Assembly: GCA_900320545.1 (NCBI GenBank)
Contig: ONSU01000005.1
Location: forward strand, 1 to 64,000
Length of the DNA stretch: 64,000 nt
Direction: 5' to 3'
Source of the DNA: an uncultured Bacteroidales bacterium
GTDB lineage: Bacteria; Bacteroidota; Bacteroidia; Bacteroidales; UBA932
The notes under the pieces were generated by a model. The model saw only the letters and a program-made list of their open reading frames with translations. It ran no database searches and was not told the DNA's origin. The translations under genes and the position numbers were made by a program. Shown here piece by piece: positions 34,940 to 44,645 of this stretch (the stretch's first letter is position 1; every line of letters begins with the position of its first letter).

Positions 34940-36739
34940 TTATTTTACTATCTCGATGCTGTAAGGCATCAGGGCGTAGGCCTTGGCGGGCTCGTTGGCC
35001 TTGAGGGACTTGACGGCATCGGCGATGCCTTCGAAGGCCGTCCCCCTGAGGGCGGCGGTGAGGCCGTCGTCCTGCTTGCCGTTGATGCTCTCCATTACCT
35101 GCTCCATCATTGTGAGCGGCCTCGGGTAGCCGATGACCTTGTACTCGGTCTCAGCCTCGTAGCCGGCGAGGGAGGCGGCGTAGGAGATGGCGTCCTGAAG
35201 CGTGCCGATCTCATCGACTAGACCGATGCCAAGGGCGTCGGCGCCCGTCCAGACACGGCCCTGGGCAACGGAGTCCACGTGCTCCGGAGTCAGGCTGCGG
35301 CCTTCGGAAACGATGCGCACGAAGTTGCTGTAGACATCCTCGATGGAGGCCTGCATATAGGCCTGCTCGTCGGCGTCGAGGGGACGCATCAGCATCATCA
35401 TGTCGCTGTGCTTGTTGGAATTGACGGGCGTGATGTTGACGTGCGCCACATCCTTCAGGGTCTTGCTGAGGTCGGGGATCATCGCGAAAACGCCGATCGA
35501 GCCGGTGAGGGTGGTGGCGTCGGTGTAGATCTTCTCGCAGCCGTTGGAGATCCAGTATCCGCCGGAAGCGGCGTAGTCACCATAGGAGGCGACCAGCGGC
35601 TTCTCGGCCTTGAGGAGGTCGAGTTCGCTCTTGATCTTGGCGGAGGCGAGCACGCTGCCGCCGGGGGAGTTGACGCGGAGGACGACGGCCTTGACGTTCT
35701 TGTCCTTGCGCACCTTGGCGACGATGCGGGCGAAGCGGTCGCCGGCGATGTCCTTGTTCTCGTTGCCGTCGACGATGTTGCCTTCGGCGTAGATGACGGC
35801 GACAAGATTCTTGCCGGTCGGGAGGGTCGGGGGAACCTTGACTTCGACGTAGTCCATCATCGGGACCAGGTGCAGGTCTTTCTCGTCGGCGATGCCGGCG
35901 AGTTCGCAGAGCTTGTCGATGAGTTGCTGACGGTTGAGAAGATCGTCCACGAGGCCGGCCTCCTTGTAGTCCTTCGGAAGGACGAGGGCGAGGTCGTCGA
36001 TGAGGGCGTTGAGTTTCTCTTCATCCATCCCGCGGGAGGCGGCCATCTCGGCGGAGAAACTCTTCCATATAGAGGTGATCATCACCTGGTTCTGCTCCAT
36101 ATTGGCTTCGCTGGCGGAGTTGCGGATGTACATTTCGCCGGCGGATTTGTACTTGCCGTGGCGGATGAGCTGGACATTGACGCCGAATTTGTCGAGCAGG
36201 TCCTTGAGGAACATCATCCGGCCGCTGATGCCGAGCAGCATGCCGCCGGCGCCCTGGTCGGCGTTCATATAGACCTTGTCGGCCGCGGAGGCGAGGTAGA
36301 AGCTGCCGGTGGACAGGCCGTCGGTGAAGGCGACGACGGGCTTGCCGCTTGCGCGGAAGTCGACCAGCGCCTTGCGTAACTCCTCGAGCCCGGCCATCCC
36401 GGCGCTCATCCCGTCAGCGCGGATGAAGACATACTTGATGGCGGGATCCTCGGCGGCGATCTCCAGGGCGTTGACGGCGTCCAGGATACCGAGGGAGGGA
36501 GTCATCTCGGTATTGAAGCTCTGCAGGGCGGTGAGATCGAAGGTCTCGGTGTTCGTTTGCTCCGAGAGCGTGAATTTGCTCATGTCCAGGTCGAGCACGC
36601 CTTCGCGGGGAAGGACTGTCTTGCTGCTGCCGAGGGCGGCCATGGCTGCGAACATCATCATAAACAGGATCGAAGCGATGATGTTGAGGATCAGGAAGCC
36701 GACGATGACGGCCAGTACGGTTTTGAAGAAATCTTTCAT
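34940..36739 (-). CDS. sppA: Signal peptide peptidase SppA, 67-kDa type
   Basis: 599 residues, the long tandem-domain form. One N-terminal membrane helix (about 8-34) is present. The catalytic Lys should be in SGKPVVAFTDG in the first half and the nucleophilic Ser in YAASGGYWIS in the second. SppA degrades released signal peptides at the inner membrane. It is a single-gene unit with its own -7 box, divergent from hisS, and is followed by a terminator. Confidence 0.93.
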   Translation of the reverse strand: MKDFFKTVLAVIVGFLILNIIASILFMMMFAAMAALGSSKTVLPREGVLDLDMSKFTLSEQTNTETFDLTALQSFNTEMTPSLGILDAVNALEIAAEDPAIKYVFIRADGMSAGMAGLEELRKALVDFRASGKPVVAFTDGLSTGSFYLASAADKVYMNADQGAGGMLLGISGRMMFLKDLLDKFGVNVQLIRHGKYKSAGEMYIRNSASEANMEQNQVMITSIWKSFSAEMAASRGMDEEKLNALIDDLALVLPKDYKEAGLVDDLLNRQQLIDKLCELAGIADEKDLHLVPMMDYVEVKVPPTLPTGKNLVAVIYAEGNIVDGNENKDIAGDRFARIVAKVRKDKNVKAVVLRVNSPGGSVLASAKIKSELDLLKAEKPLVASYGDYAASGGYWISNGCEKIYTDATTLTGSIGVFAMIPDLSKTLKDVAHVNITPVNSNKHSDMMMLMRPLDADEQAYMQASIEDVYSNFVRIVSEGRSLTPEHVDSVAQGRVWTGADALGIGLVDEIGTLQDAISYAASLAGYEAETEYKVIGYPRPLTMMEQVMESINGKQDDGLTAALRGTAFEGIADAVKSLKANEPAKAYALMPYSIEIVK

Positions 36740-36768
36740 TATAGGGAAGTGTTAAAATTTCAATCTTA

Positions 36769-36796
36769 CAAAATTAGTAATAATTCGCTATATTTG
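36769..36796. promoter_or_regulatory. Divergent -7 boxes of sppA and hisS
   Basis: TAATTTTG on the minus strand (36769-36776) serves sppA, and TATATTTG on the plus strand (36789-36796) serves hisS, 16 bp before its ATG. The intergenic DNA is A/T-rich. The -33 elements are weak and overlap the opposite promoter. Confidence 0.6.
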
Positions 36797-36812
36797 TAAA
36801 AATTATTTAGAA

Positions 36813-38168
36813 ATGGCGCAGAAACCTTCCATTCCCAAGGGAACACGTGACTTTTCCCAGGCCGAAATGGCCCGGCGCAATTATATTTTCGACACCATCC
36901 GCGGCGTATTCCGCACCTTCGGCTATCAGCAGATCGAGACGCCCGCGATGGAGAATCTCTCCACGCTGCTCGGCAAGTACGGCGACGAGGGCGACAAACT
37001 GCTCTACCGGATCCTGAATTCGGGCGACGCCTTCGCGGATGTCGATTTCGAAAAGCCGCTTACCCCCCAGGTGACGGAGAAGGGTCTGCGTTACGACCTT
37101 ACCGTGCCTTTCGCGCGTTTCGTGGTGCAGCACCAGAGCGAAATCAGCTTCCCCTTCAAGCGCTTCCAGATCCAGCCGGTCTGGCGGGCCGACCGTCCGC
37201 AGAAGGGGCGCTATCGCGAATTCTACCAGTGCGACGTGGATGTGATCGGTTCGAAATCCCTGCTCAATGAGCTGGAACTGGTGCAGATGGTGGAGCGGGT
37301 ATTCGCAGCGCTGGATGTCCGGGTGCTGCTGAAAATCAACAACCGCAAGGTCCTGACCGGCCTCGCCGAATGCTGCGGTTTCCCCGACAAGGTGGTTGAC
37401 ATCACGGTGGCCATCGACAAGATGGAGAAGATCGGGCTGGACGCGGTGAAGGCGGAGCTGCAGGAGAGGGGATTGACGGAGGAGGCGATTGCCGTGCTGG
37501 AACCCGTGCTGGGAATGCAGGGGACGACGGCGGAGAAGATCGCTTTCCTGCGGGGTCTGTTCGACGGCAAATCCGGGGAGGGCCTTCTCGGTGTCGCGGA
37601 ACTGGAAGAACTGTTCTCGCTGATCGAGGCGGCGGGCGTATGCGTCCCTGTCGAACTTGATCTGTCGCTCGCGCGAGGACTCAATTATTATACGGGAGCC
37701 ATCTTCGAGGTGAAAGCCCTGGACTTTGCCATCGGAAGTATCTGTGGCGGAGGGCGTTACGACAATCTGACAGGTATCTTCGGCCTTCCGGGGATGTCGG
37801 GCGTCGGCATTTCCTTCGGCGCCGACCGTATCTACGATGTCCTGACCGGGCTGGAGAAATTCCCGGCATCGCTGGCCTCCTCCACGCGGATTCTTTTCGC
37901 CAATATGGATGCGGAAGGGTTCCGCTATGTGCTCCCGGTCGCCGCGGCCCTTCGCCGCGAAGGCGTTGCCGTCGAAATCTATCCCGACAGCTCCAAACTC
38001 CGCAAGCAGTTCGAATACGCTGAGCGCCGGAGTATTCCTTTCCTCTCCATCAACGGCAGCGAGGAGATTGCCGCCGGCGAGGTCAACGTCAAAAACCTCG
38101 CTACCGGCGACCAGCGCCGCTTCGCCGCCGGCGATATCGCCGCGATGCTCGCCTGGCTGGAGAATTAG
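36813..38168 (+). CDS. hisS: Histidyl-tRNA synthetase
   Basis: 451 residues, class II. The start [12 protein letters not shown] is characteristic. Motif 2 [22 protein letters not shown], spread over about 125-146, and the HisRS-specific ARGLNYYTG and GGGRYDNL follow. The C-terminal anticodon-binding domain occupies about 350-451. It is convergent with the Fur-family gene (4-bp overlap). Confidence 0.95.
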   Translation: MAQKPSIPKGTRDFSQAEMARRNYIFDTIRGVFRTFGYQQIETPAMENLSTLLGKYGDEGDKLLYRILNSGDAFADVDFEKPLTPQVTEKGLRYDLTVPFARFVVQHQSEISFPFKRFQIQPVWRADRPQKGRYREFYQCDVDVIGSKSLLNELELVQMVERVFAALDVRVLLKINNRKVLTGLAECCGFPDKVVDITVAIDKMEKIGLDAVKAELQERGLTEEAIAVLEPVLGMQGTTAEKIAFLRGLFDGKSGEGLLGVAELEELFSLIEAAGVCVPVELDLSLARGLNYYTGAIFEVKALDFAIGSICGGGRYDNLTGIFGLPGMSGVGISFGADRIYDVLTGLEKFPASLASSTRILFANMDAEGFRYVLPVAAALRREGVAVEIYPDSSKLRKQFEYAERRSIPFLSINGSEEIAAGEVNVKNLATGDQRRFAAGDIAAMLAWLEN

Positions 38169-38569
38169 CGGCAGGAAGGGCAGATTCCTTTTACGATGTA
38201 ATTGACCGAAACGCTCAGGAAGCCGTCCGGAAGGGGAATGGCCGGGATGGCGGTGCCGTCCAGGCAATAGGTGCGGTGGCACTTTTCACAGTAGAAATGC
38301 GGATGCAGGTCGTCGTCCCGTTCGTCGTCATGGCTATGGCATAATTCATAGCGGACCGCATCGCCGTCTTCGATCGAGTGCACCAGGTGGTGCTCCTTGA
38401 AGAGGGTGAGCGTGCGGAAGATGCCCGATTTGTCGACGGTGTCGAGGGCGGATTCCAGTTCCGTGAGGGAAACGGGCCTGCCGGCGTGCGCCAGCGCGTC
38501 CGCGACGAGGATGCGGTTGACCGTCGGGCGGATGCCGTGGGCGGAAATCAGACTTTCGGCAGCACTCAT
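38165..38569 (-). CDS. Fur-family transcriptional regulator
   Basis: 134 residues with the Fur winged helix ([15 protein letters not shown], then [18 protein letters not shown]) and a dimerisation domain with the structural zinc pairs CEKC and CPSC. The His-rich stretch [16 protein letters not shown] is the regulatory metal region. Whether it senses iron, zinc or peroxide cannot be told. The ATG at 38569 overlaps the stop of the membrane-protein gene (ATGA), so the regulator is coupled to a gene of unknown function. Confidence 0.88.
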   Translation of the reverse strand: MSAAESLISAHGIRPTVNRILVADALAHAGRPVSLTELESALDTVDKSGIFRTLTLFKEHHLVHSIEDGDAVRYELCHSHDDERDDDLHPHFYCEKCHRTYCLDGTAIPAIPLPDGFLSVSVNYIVKGICPSCR

Positions 38570-40203
38570 TCGAGCGTGGCGATCTTGTTGGCCAGGTTGG
38601 TGGTGAAGCGCTCGCAGTTGATCGGAGACTTGTCCTCGCTCCAGACCGTCGCGGAAGGGCGTTTCAGTTCGCGGAGCTTGCCCGTGTAGAAGCGCATGTT
38701 GTCGGTGAGTTCCTTGACGTAGCCGCGCTTGATGTCGTACTGGGCGAGGATGGAGTCGGCCGCGACGGGGTTGTACGTGTTGAGGGCGTCGTACAGGGCG
38801 GCGATGCCGAGCTCTTCCATATACTGACGGTCGATGACCTTGACCGTGTCGAGATAGCCCTTGACGCTCGGGGCGGCGGCCGGCGAGGCCTGAACGGCGG
38901 TCTCCGTGACGGCGGGATCGGCCGTCCGGACCTTCCTCTCTTTCTTGCCCGCGCTGCCGATCAGGATGCCGATCAGAAGTCCGAGCAGGAGGATGCCCGC
39001 CGCGGCGCCGCCGATGATGAGCTGCCATTTCCTGTCCTTGAGGAAGGCGAACGGATCATAGACGAGGGTCGCTTTCTTCTCGCCGTCGCTGTCCTTGAGG
39101 CGGTATCCCTCGACGGGGGATTCGGTAAGCATATCGGGCAGGATCAGGTCCAGGGGGGCCTGCTTGCCGTCGTGGACGGTCTTGATGAAGAACTGGCGCG
39201 TCTTGACGTCCTTGTTGAGGGTGATGGTGAAGCGGACGTCCGTGGTGAGGTCCATCTCTTTCTCGAAGGTCTGGCAGCCGGGGCGCTCCACCCGCACGAG
39301 GGCCTTTTTGGCCTTGGCGGAAGGCATGCTTACCGAGCGGTCGGGGGTGACGGGCTCGGAGTTGACGGTGATGCTGTAGCCCTCGAGATTCTCGCCTTCG
39401 GCGTTGGCGATCCGGAAGGTGTTGTAGTCGAGCTTGAGTTTCCAGTCCGGGGTGAATTTCGCGAATCCCTTCTCGTCGACGGGCGTATCCTTGATGATGA
39501 CGTCGCCGTATCCCTTCTTCTTGAGGGTGACGGTCGTCTTGGTGAGCGTATAGATGGGGGTGCCTTCCCAGAGGATGCCGTCCACATAGATCTCATCCGG
39601 GGTCAGGGTGCCCTTGGCGGGCTCCAGGTCGGTAAGGATGCGGGTTTCCTCCTCGCTGCCCGTGATGTCCTTGATGGTGCCGTCGGGACTGATGCCGGCG
39701 TTGCGGTCGAGAAAGAAAACTTCGCTGTAGTCGCTGCTCTTCATCGTGAAGAGGTGCGAGAGAATGTCCTTCAGACTGCGGCTCCCGCCGTAGTAGCGGA
39801 CGGCGCAGACTTCGGAGAAACGGGTATGGAACCGGGGTCCCTCGTCGGGATATTCCTTGTTGAAGTACAGGCCGATCTTGGCCTCGTCTCCCACCTTGAG
39901 GGCCTCGATGATGTCGTCCAGTTCGGCTCCGCTGATGATCAGCCCCGAGGGGATGAAGACGTGGGTGGCGAAGTAGCCGTCGCCCGCTTCCGGGTTGGCG
40001 CTGTAGATGTTGAGCACGCAGCCGTCGGCGCCGAAGATGGCGCTGATGACATTCTCGGTGCTGTCCGTGCCGAGGAAGGGGGATAATTTATGCAGCAGGC
40101 TGCGACGGTCTTTGAGACGGAGCGTCCAGGCGCCTTCGTTGAGACTGAACCCGATGTGAAGGTCCGTGTCGACGTATGATTGAGCGAGTCCTAACTTATT
40201 CAT
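38566..40203 (-). CDS. Unknown protein with one central membrane helix
   Basis: 545 residues and no signal peptide. The N-terminal ~390 residues look soluble: a globular start, then beta-rich segments resembling Ig- or PEGA-like repeats (DEIYVDGILWEGTPIY, then SMPSAKAKKALVRVERPG). A hydrophobic helix occurs at about 417-437 (IIGGAAAGILLLGLLIGILIG), followed by a helical C-terminal part. I do not recognise the family. It has its own -7 box directly before the ATG and is coupled to the Fur gene. Confidence 0.75.
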   Translation of the reverse strand: MNKLGLAQSYVDTDLHIGFSLNEGAWTLRLKDRRSLLHKLSPFLGTDSTENVISAIFGADGCVLNIYSANPEAGDGYFATHVFIPSGLIISGAELDDIIEALKVGDEAKIGLYFNKEYPDEGPRFHTRFSEVCAVRYYGGSRSLKDILSHLFTMKSSDYSEVFFLDRNAGISPDGTIKDITGSEEETRILTDLEPAKGTLTPDEIYVDGILWEGTPIYTLTKTTVTLKKKGYGDVIIKDTPVDEKGFAKFTPDWKLKLDYNTFRIANAEGENLEGYSITVNSEPVTPDRSVSMPSAKAKKALVRVERPGCQTFEKEMDLTTDVRFTITLNKDVKTRQFFIKTVHDGKQAPLDLILPDMLTESPVEGYRLKDSDGEKKATLVYDPFAFLKDRKWQLIIGGAAAGILLLGLLIGILIGSAGKKERKVRTADPAVTETAVQASPAAAPSVKGYLDTVKVIDRQYMEELGIAALYDALNTYNPVAADSILAQYDIKRGYVKELTDNMRFYTGKLRELKRPSATVWSEDKSPINCERFTTNLANKIATLE

Positions 40204-40208
40204 AGGGG

Positions 40209-40216
40209 CAAATATA
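40209..40216 (-). promoter_or_regulatory. -7 box giving a probable leaderless transcript
   Basis: TATATTTG on the minus strand, then CCCCT and the ATG at 40203. The same box-to-start string occurs before dprA. Confidence 0.6.
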
Positions 40217-40234
40217 ATAATTTTTTCCTATATA

Positions 40235-41947
40235 TCATCGGCTTCCTCCGCCGTGGCCGCCGCCGGAATATCCGCCGCCGCCGCTGCGGGACGACCTGCC
40301 GCCACCGCCGCTGTAGGACCACCCGCTGCTGCGGGAAGGGCGGCCGGAATAGGACGAGGCCGTCGCCGCTCTCTTTGCGGAATAGGCGCTCAGCAGCATC
40401 GCGCCTGCGGTCCGCTGCGTGGAAGAAAGGACGCGGGACATCGTTAAAACGTCGCGGAAACCGGTCTCGGCGACATACTTCCGGAATTCATCCGGATACA
40501 GTCTGGCGAAGTTTTCGGCCACCTTGTCGGCGATGCCGAAGAGCTGGGCGTAGACGAGATACGAGCGCCAGAGCTTTACCTCGACGGCCTGCCGCTCGCC
40601 GGAGAGGGTGAAGTCTTCGAGGTAGTTCCTGAACTCGATCAGGTGACGGCGCTCCTCCTGCGATGCCTGATTCCAGATGACATGGCCGCGGTTGCGGGCC
40701 TTTTCAGGCCAGGCGCCGGCGCGGGAGTAGTTCTTTTTCGCCCAGTTCTCGAATTCCTTCGGCTCCAGGAGATGGTTCGATCCGGCGGCTTCGAGCGCCA
40801 TGTTGTACAGTTCGACCTGGGTGCTGTCGGGGATGATCAGGTCGTCGGAGGGATCGAAGGCCAGGTTGACCCGCTTTTCATCGGCGGGATCCGGCACCAC
40901 CTTGATGTAGCCCTCCTGGATCCACAGGAGGAAGTAGGCGCCGATGAGGTTGGCGTCGTTGTTGAGGTAAAAGCGGTTGCCTTCCTTGAGCAGGCAGTAT
41001 GCGGCGGGGAGATCGCCGCCAAGCGGGATGTCGCGCCACCAGCCGGTAATCTTGGTCTTGCCGTAAACGGATTTCTTGAAGACGTGCCCGGTGGCTTTCG
41101 CGAGGCCTTTCCAGATGAGGCGGCCCAGATAGAATAGCGGGAGGCCGGCGCAGACCAGGGCGCAGAGCGCCTCGAAGAGCCAGGTGAAAATTTTGACGAA
41201 AAAGGCCTCGACCGGATCCTCTTCCTTGTATTCGCTGTCCTTGAAGGCCCTGTCGCGGACCGTCTCGAAAGGCGCGTCGACGGAAACGGCGGGGGAGAAG
41301 ATCCCCTTGTCGAACCGGCACATCACGATGACGGAATTGTCGTAGCCGAGCGGATTGTCGGACTCGGCGTAGACGGCGCCGTCCTCATACCAGACGACCC
41401 CGTCGTATCCGAACGCCCAGATGCCTCCGTTCTCCTTGCTCCAGGGCTCGGAGCCCGTCTCGTTGAGGATCGTGACCTTGGCGTGCTGCGGACCGGCGAC
41501 CAGTTCGTCGTTGATGAACATGAAATTGAAGCCGTCGGCGTCCTGAAAGGCCTGCACCAGGTTCCGGACGATGAAGGTGGCCGTCCAGACATGCGGACCG
41601 TATTCGCCCTGTCCCCAGCAGAGTTCGACCCCGGATTTCCCTTTCTCGACGATGCCGCAGCGGAAGGCCTTCTGCTCGCGGCTGCGGTCGGAATTCCACT
41701 TCCTCCCGTCGGAGGCGAATTCCCGGTCGCCCTCGAAGACGCGGAGACTGTCGACCTGCATCTCCCCGAGGTTGCCGATCGGGATGTACCACTCCGTGCC
41801 CTTGACGATCTCGACGTTCCAGACTTGTTTGATATAGGCGGTGCCGTCTTTCCGGAGACGGACGGTGACGTCGATGTCGTTGATGCGCTGTGCCGGCAGA
41901 AGGACCGGGAAGCAGGACAGGAGCAGGAGTGTCAGGAATCGTTTCAC
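40235..41947 (-). CDS. DUF2207-domain membrane protein with Gly/Ser-rich tail
   Basis: 570 residues: a signal peptide ending LLPAQ, then a DUF2207 beta domain (about 20-210, with KQVWNVEIVKGTEWYIPI) facing the periplasm. A membrane helix follows near 245-270, then a cytoplasmic domain. The last 40 residues are low-complexity Gly/Ser (SGGGGYSGGGHGGGSR). The family's biochemical role is unknown. The gene follows the DHHW-like gene by 3 bp, in an operon with pgi. Confidence 0.85.
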   Translation of the reverse strand: MKRFLTLLLLSCFPVLLPAQRINDIDVTVRLRKDGTAYIKQVWNVEIVKGTEWYIPIGNLGEMQVDSLRVFEGDREFASDGRKWNSDRSREQKAFRCGIVEKGKSGVELCWGQGEYGPHVWTATFIVRNLVQAFQDADGFNFMFINDELVAGPQHAKVTILNETGSEPWSKENGGIWAFGYDGVVWYEDGAVYAESDNPLGYDNSVIVMCRFDKGIFSPAVSVDAPFETVRDRAFKDSEYKEEDPVEAFFVKIFTWLFEALCALVCAGLPLFYLGRLIWKGLAKATGHVFKKSVYGKTKITGWWRDIPLGGDLPAAYCLLKEGNRFYLNNDANLIGAYFLLWIQEGYIKVVPDPADEKRVNLAFDPSDDLIIPDSTQVELYNMALEAAGSNHLLEPKEFENWAKKNYSRAGAWPEKARNRGHVIWNQASQEERRHLIEFRNYLEDFTLSGERQAVEVKLWRSYLVYAQLFGIADKVAENFARLYPDEFRKYVAETGFRDVLTMSRVLSSTQRTAGAMLLSAYSAKRAATASSYSGRPSRSSGWSYSGGGGRSSRSGGGGYSGGGHGGGSR

Positions 41948-41950
41948 GGC

Positions 41951-43054
41951 TTATAGGTATTGATTGTAGGCGTCGATGATTTTCGGCATCCCGATATGCG
42001 CCAGATCGTTGGCGATGAGAAGGTCGGTGATGCCGTTTCTGTCGGCATACTCCCGGATTGAACCGGCGAAATACCGGCAGTCGATGATATGGATCTCCTC
42101 GAAACTGTAGAACAGGAAAGGCGGCAGGAGGTCTCCGAATCCGTCTTTGAGGAGCAGGAGCCTGCGGCCGTTGGGCATCGTCGTGACCTTGACGCAGGTG
42201 AGGCGGAGGTCGCTGCCCATAAAGGTCTTGTAGGCGCCGGAGCCGCCGTCGGGCTGGCTGAAGAAGAAGCGGCCCTTGTAGGGTCTGCTCTCCGAGATGA
42301 CCTTCGTGCGGTCCTTGTCGAGACTGTAGTTGACGTAGGTCGTGTTCCAGTCGGCTTCCCGGGGAATGTACCAGGTAAAGTCTTCCGGCGCGGCCTTGAT
42401 GTCTCCGTCCCCGGAAAACAGGTAAAGGGAGCCGACGAAGCGGTGCATGACCTTCTCGTCATACGTCTCCAGCCCCTTGAAGGGCAGGCCGGCGACGGCC
42501 GCGAACTTCAGTGCGGCGTAATAGGCGCCGAGGGGAAGCCAGCGGTGGTCCGTCCGGGCGAAGATGTCCTCTCCCACGTGCTCCGACAGGATGGAGTACA
42601 CGTCCAGGGCCTTGACTCTGTCGGAAAGCATCGAGAAGATGCTTTCGATGACCTCGGCCTGGCTGCGGACATAGTCTTCCCCTGCGTAGGGGGTGTAGAA
42701 TTCGCAGGCGGTGGGGATGGGCATGCAGTATACCTGCACGCGGGGCAGGGCGTCGGCATAGCGGTTAACGACCTCAGCGAACGCGGCGCCGCCGTCGGCG
42801 CTTCCGCCGTAGGGGACGAGGGCGCGGAGCCATTCTCCTTCGCCGACGATCAGCACGTTCTCCGCCAGGCGGCAGGGCTCGTCGACCGTGATGATGTTGG
42901 TGTAGGGCGTGACCGTCCGGACGGGCGCGGATTCTTTCTCCAGGATGGCGTCGAGCTCTCCGAAGAGGTCATTGCCCGTCTGGGCCCGGCCGGGAAGCCA
43001 GGCCCAGAGGGCCAGGGTAAGGCAGGCGGCGTATTTCAGCGCCCGGCGCATCAC
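41951..43054 (-). CDS. DHHW/AlgX-like SGNH-superfamily exported protein
   Basis: 367 residues with a signal peptide ending GRAQ. The motif RTDHRWLPLGAYYAA (Asp169, His170) matches the Asp-His-x-Trp signature of DHHW and AlgX/AlgJ proteins, which are SGNH-like and involved in O-acetylation of exopolysaccharides. KVISESRPYKGRFFF and MGSDLRL may supply other elements. It overlaps pgi by ATGA. Its function as an acetyltransferase or esterase is an inference from the motif. Confidence 0.7.
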   Translation of the reverse strand: MMRRALKYAACLTLALWAWLPGRAQTGNDLFGELDAILEKESAPVRTVTPYTNIITVDEPCRLAENVLIVGEGEWLRALVPYGGSADGGAAFAEVVNRYADALPRVQVYCMPIPTACEFYTPYAGEDYVRSQAEVIESIFSMLSDRVKALDVYSILSEHVGEDIFARTDHRWLPLGAYYAALKFAAVAGLPFKGLETYDEKVMHRFVGSLYLFSGDGDIKAAPEDFTWYIPREADWNTTYVNYSLDKDRTKVISESRPYKGRFFFSQPDGGSGAYKTFMGSDLRLTCVKVTTMPNGRRLLLLKDGFGDLLPPFLFYSFEEIHIIDCRYFAGSIREYADRNGITDLLIANDLAHIGMPKIIDAYNQYL

Positions 43055-44388
43055 AGACGCGCACGGATGGCCTTGGACGCCTCTTCGTAGCCGGGCTTGT
43101 CGAGAAGGGCGAACATATTCTTCTTGTAGGCCTCCACGCCGGGCTGGTTGAAGGGATTGATTCCGAGGAGGTAGGCGCTGACGCCGCAGGCGAATTCGAA
43201 GAAATAGAGGAGCTCGCCGAGGTTGGCTTCGTCGATCCTGCCGATGGTGACCGCCATCTGCGGGACGCCGCCGTCGATGTGGGCGATGCGGGTGCCGAGC
43301 TGCGCCATCTTGTTGCAGTGCTCGACACGCTTGCCGGCGAGGAAGTTGAGGCCGTCGAGGTTCTGGGGATCGGTGCCGATGACGACTTCGCGCTGCGATT
43401 CTTCGACGGAAACGACCGTCTCGAACATCACCCTTTCACCTTCCTGGATGAACTGTCCCATGGAATGAAGGTCGGCGGTATTGTTGACGCTGGCCGGGAA
43501 GATGCCCTTGCCTTCCTTGCCTTCGGACTCGCCGTAGAGCTGTTTCCACCATTCGGCGAGATACTGGAGTTTGGGATTGTAGGTGACGAGGATTTCGACT
43601 TTCTTGCCGAGTTCGGTGTAAAGGAGGTTGCGGATGGCGGCGTACCGGACGGCGGGATTCTCCGCACCCTTGACGGCGAGGTCCTTCTCGGCCTTTGCGG
43701 CACCCTGGAGGAGGGCTTTGATGTCGAATCCGGCGAGGGCGATGGGGAGCAGGCCCACCGGGGTGAGCACCGAGAAGCGGCCGCCGACGTTGTCGGGAAC
43801 GACGAAGGTGCGGTAGCCTTCCTGGGTGGAGAGGGTCTTGAGGGCGCCTTTCTTCGCGTCCGTGATGGCGACGATGCGGGCGGCGGCTTCGGCCTTGCCG
43901 TAGGTGTCCTCGAGGTATTGCTTGACGATGCGGAAGGCGACGGCGGGCTCGGTGGTGGTGCCGGACTTGGAGATGACGACGCAGGCGGCGTTACGCTCTT
44001 TCAGGAGGTCGAGGAGCTCGGCGATGTATTCCTCGGAGAGGTTGTTGCCGGCGAAGACGACTTCGGCGGCCTTCTTGTCCTTGAGCTGCTTCCCGAAGCT
44101 GTGAGAGAGGGCCTCGATGACGCATTTTGCGCCGAGGTAGGAACCGCCGATGCCGATGGCGACGACGAGGTCGACGCCTTTCGACGCCCAGTCCTCCCGG
44201 ATGGCGAGGATGTCGTCCACGAGGGCGGCGGGTGTCTCGGACGGGAGATGCTTCCAGCCGAGGAAGTCGTTGCCGGCGCCCTGCTCCGAGGCGAGGACGT
44301 CGAACGCCGCGAGGGCCTTGTCGGTATAACTCTTGACCTGTGCGTCATTTACAAAGGAGGCGCAGCCTTTTACATCAATCTTGATCAT
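43051..44388 (-). CDS. pgi: Glucose-6-phosphate isomerase
   Basis: 445 residues, the short bacterial form. Family elements include VAIGIGGSYLGAKCVIEAL, VVISKSGTTTEPAVAFR, a VGGRFSVLTPVGLLPIA block and the late catalytic-Lys region NPFNQPGVEAYKKNMF. It interconverts glucose-6-P and fructose-6-P. It is the first gene of the operon with the DHHW-like and DUF2207 genes, and its 5' region shares the intergenic space with structured element copy B. Confidence 0.95.
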   Translation of the reverse strand: MIKIDVKGCASFVNDAQVKSYTDKALAAFDVLASEQGAGNDFLGWKHLPSETPAALVDDILAIREDWASKGVDLVVAIGIGGSYLGAKCVIEALSHSFGKQLKDKKAAEVVFAGNNLSEEYIAELLDLLKERNAACVVISKSGTTTEPAVAFRIVKQYLEDTYGKAEAAARIVAITDAKKGALKTLSTQEGYRTFVVPDNVGGRFSVLTPVGLLPIALAGFDIKALLQGAAKAEKDLAVKGAENPAVRYAAIRNLLYTELGKKVEILVTYNPKLQYLAEWWKQLYGESEGKEGKGIFPASVNNTADLHSMGQFIQEGERVMFETVVSVEESQREVVIGTDPQNLDGLNFLAGKRVEHCNKMAQLGTRIAHIDGGVPQMAVTIGRIDEANLGELLYFFEFACGVSAYLLGINPFNQPGVEAYKKNMFALLDKPGYEEASKAIRARL

Positions 44389-44422
44389 AATATTTATAGT
44401 TCTGTGTTTGTCTTCAATCTCA

Positions 44423-44430
44423 CAAATTTA
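44423..44430 (-). promoter_or_regulatory. -7 box of pgi promoter
   Basis: TAAATTTG on the minus strand, 34 bp before the pgi ATG; the upstream DNA is A/T-rich without an exact TTTG at the usual distance. Confidence 0.6.
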
Positions 44431-44457
44431 CACAAATTTTTGATAAAATGTAGCGCT

Positions 44458-44588
44458 GCGGAGAGTATTGCCTTGCAAACCCTCCGAACCTTCGGTTCTC
44501 CGTCCCTCCCACAGCCTGCGGCTGCGGGCCCCTCCCATTCATGTAGCCATGGGCGGCCACAGGTTTTCAAAGCAATACTCTCCTCCGC
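44458..44588 (-). repeat. Structured dispersed element, copy B (candidate ncRNA or palindromic repeat)
   Basis: Read on the minus strand it has the same core as copy A. The outer stem uses GAGAGTATTGCCTTGCAAAC (44461-44480) against its near complement at 44563-44582, plus a GCGGAG/CTCCGC-like extension. Internal hairpins are CCCAT/ATGGG (44534-44553), CAGC/GCTG with loop CGCAG read on the minus strand (44512-44524), and GAACC/GGTTC (44486-44498). Loops and G-rich linkers match copy A while the stem sequences differ on both sides. It lies between the divergent pgi and GDPD-SGNH promoters. Confidence 0.8.
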
Positions 44589-44614
44589 GTAGAATAATGT
44601 AATGGGAAAAAAGT

Positions 44615-44622
44615 TATCTTTG
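44615..44622 (+). promoter_or_regulatory. -7 box of the GDPD-SGNH gene
   Basis: TATCTTTG, 23 bp before the ATG at 44646. It begins 26 bp after structured element copy B, which occupies the usual -33 side region. Confidence 0.6.
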
Positions 44623-44645
44623 TAATCGCTAAAACTGAATTGTAT

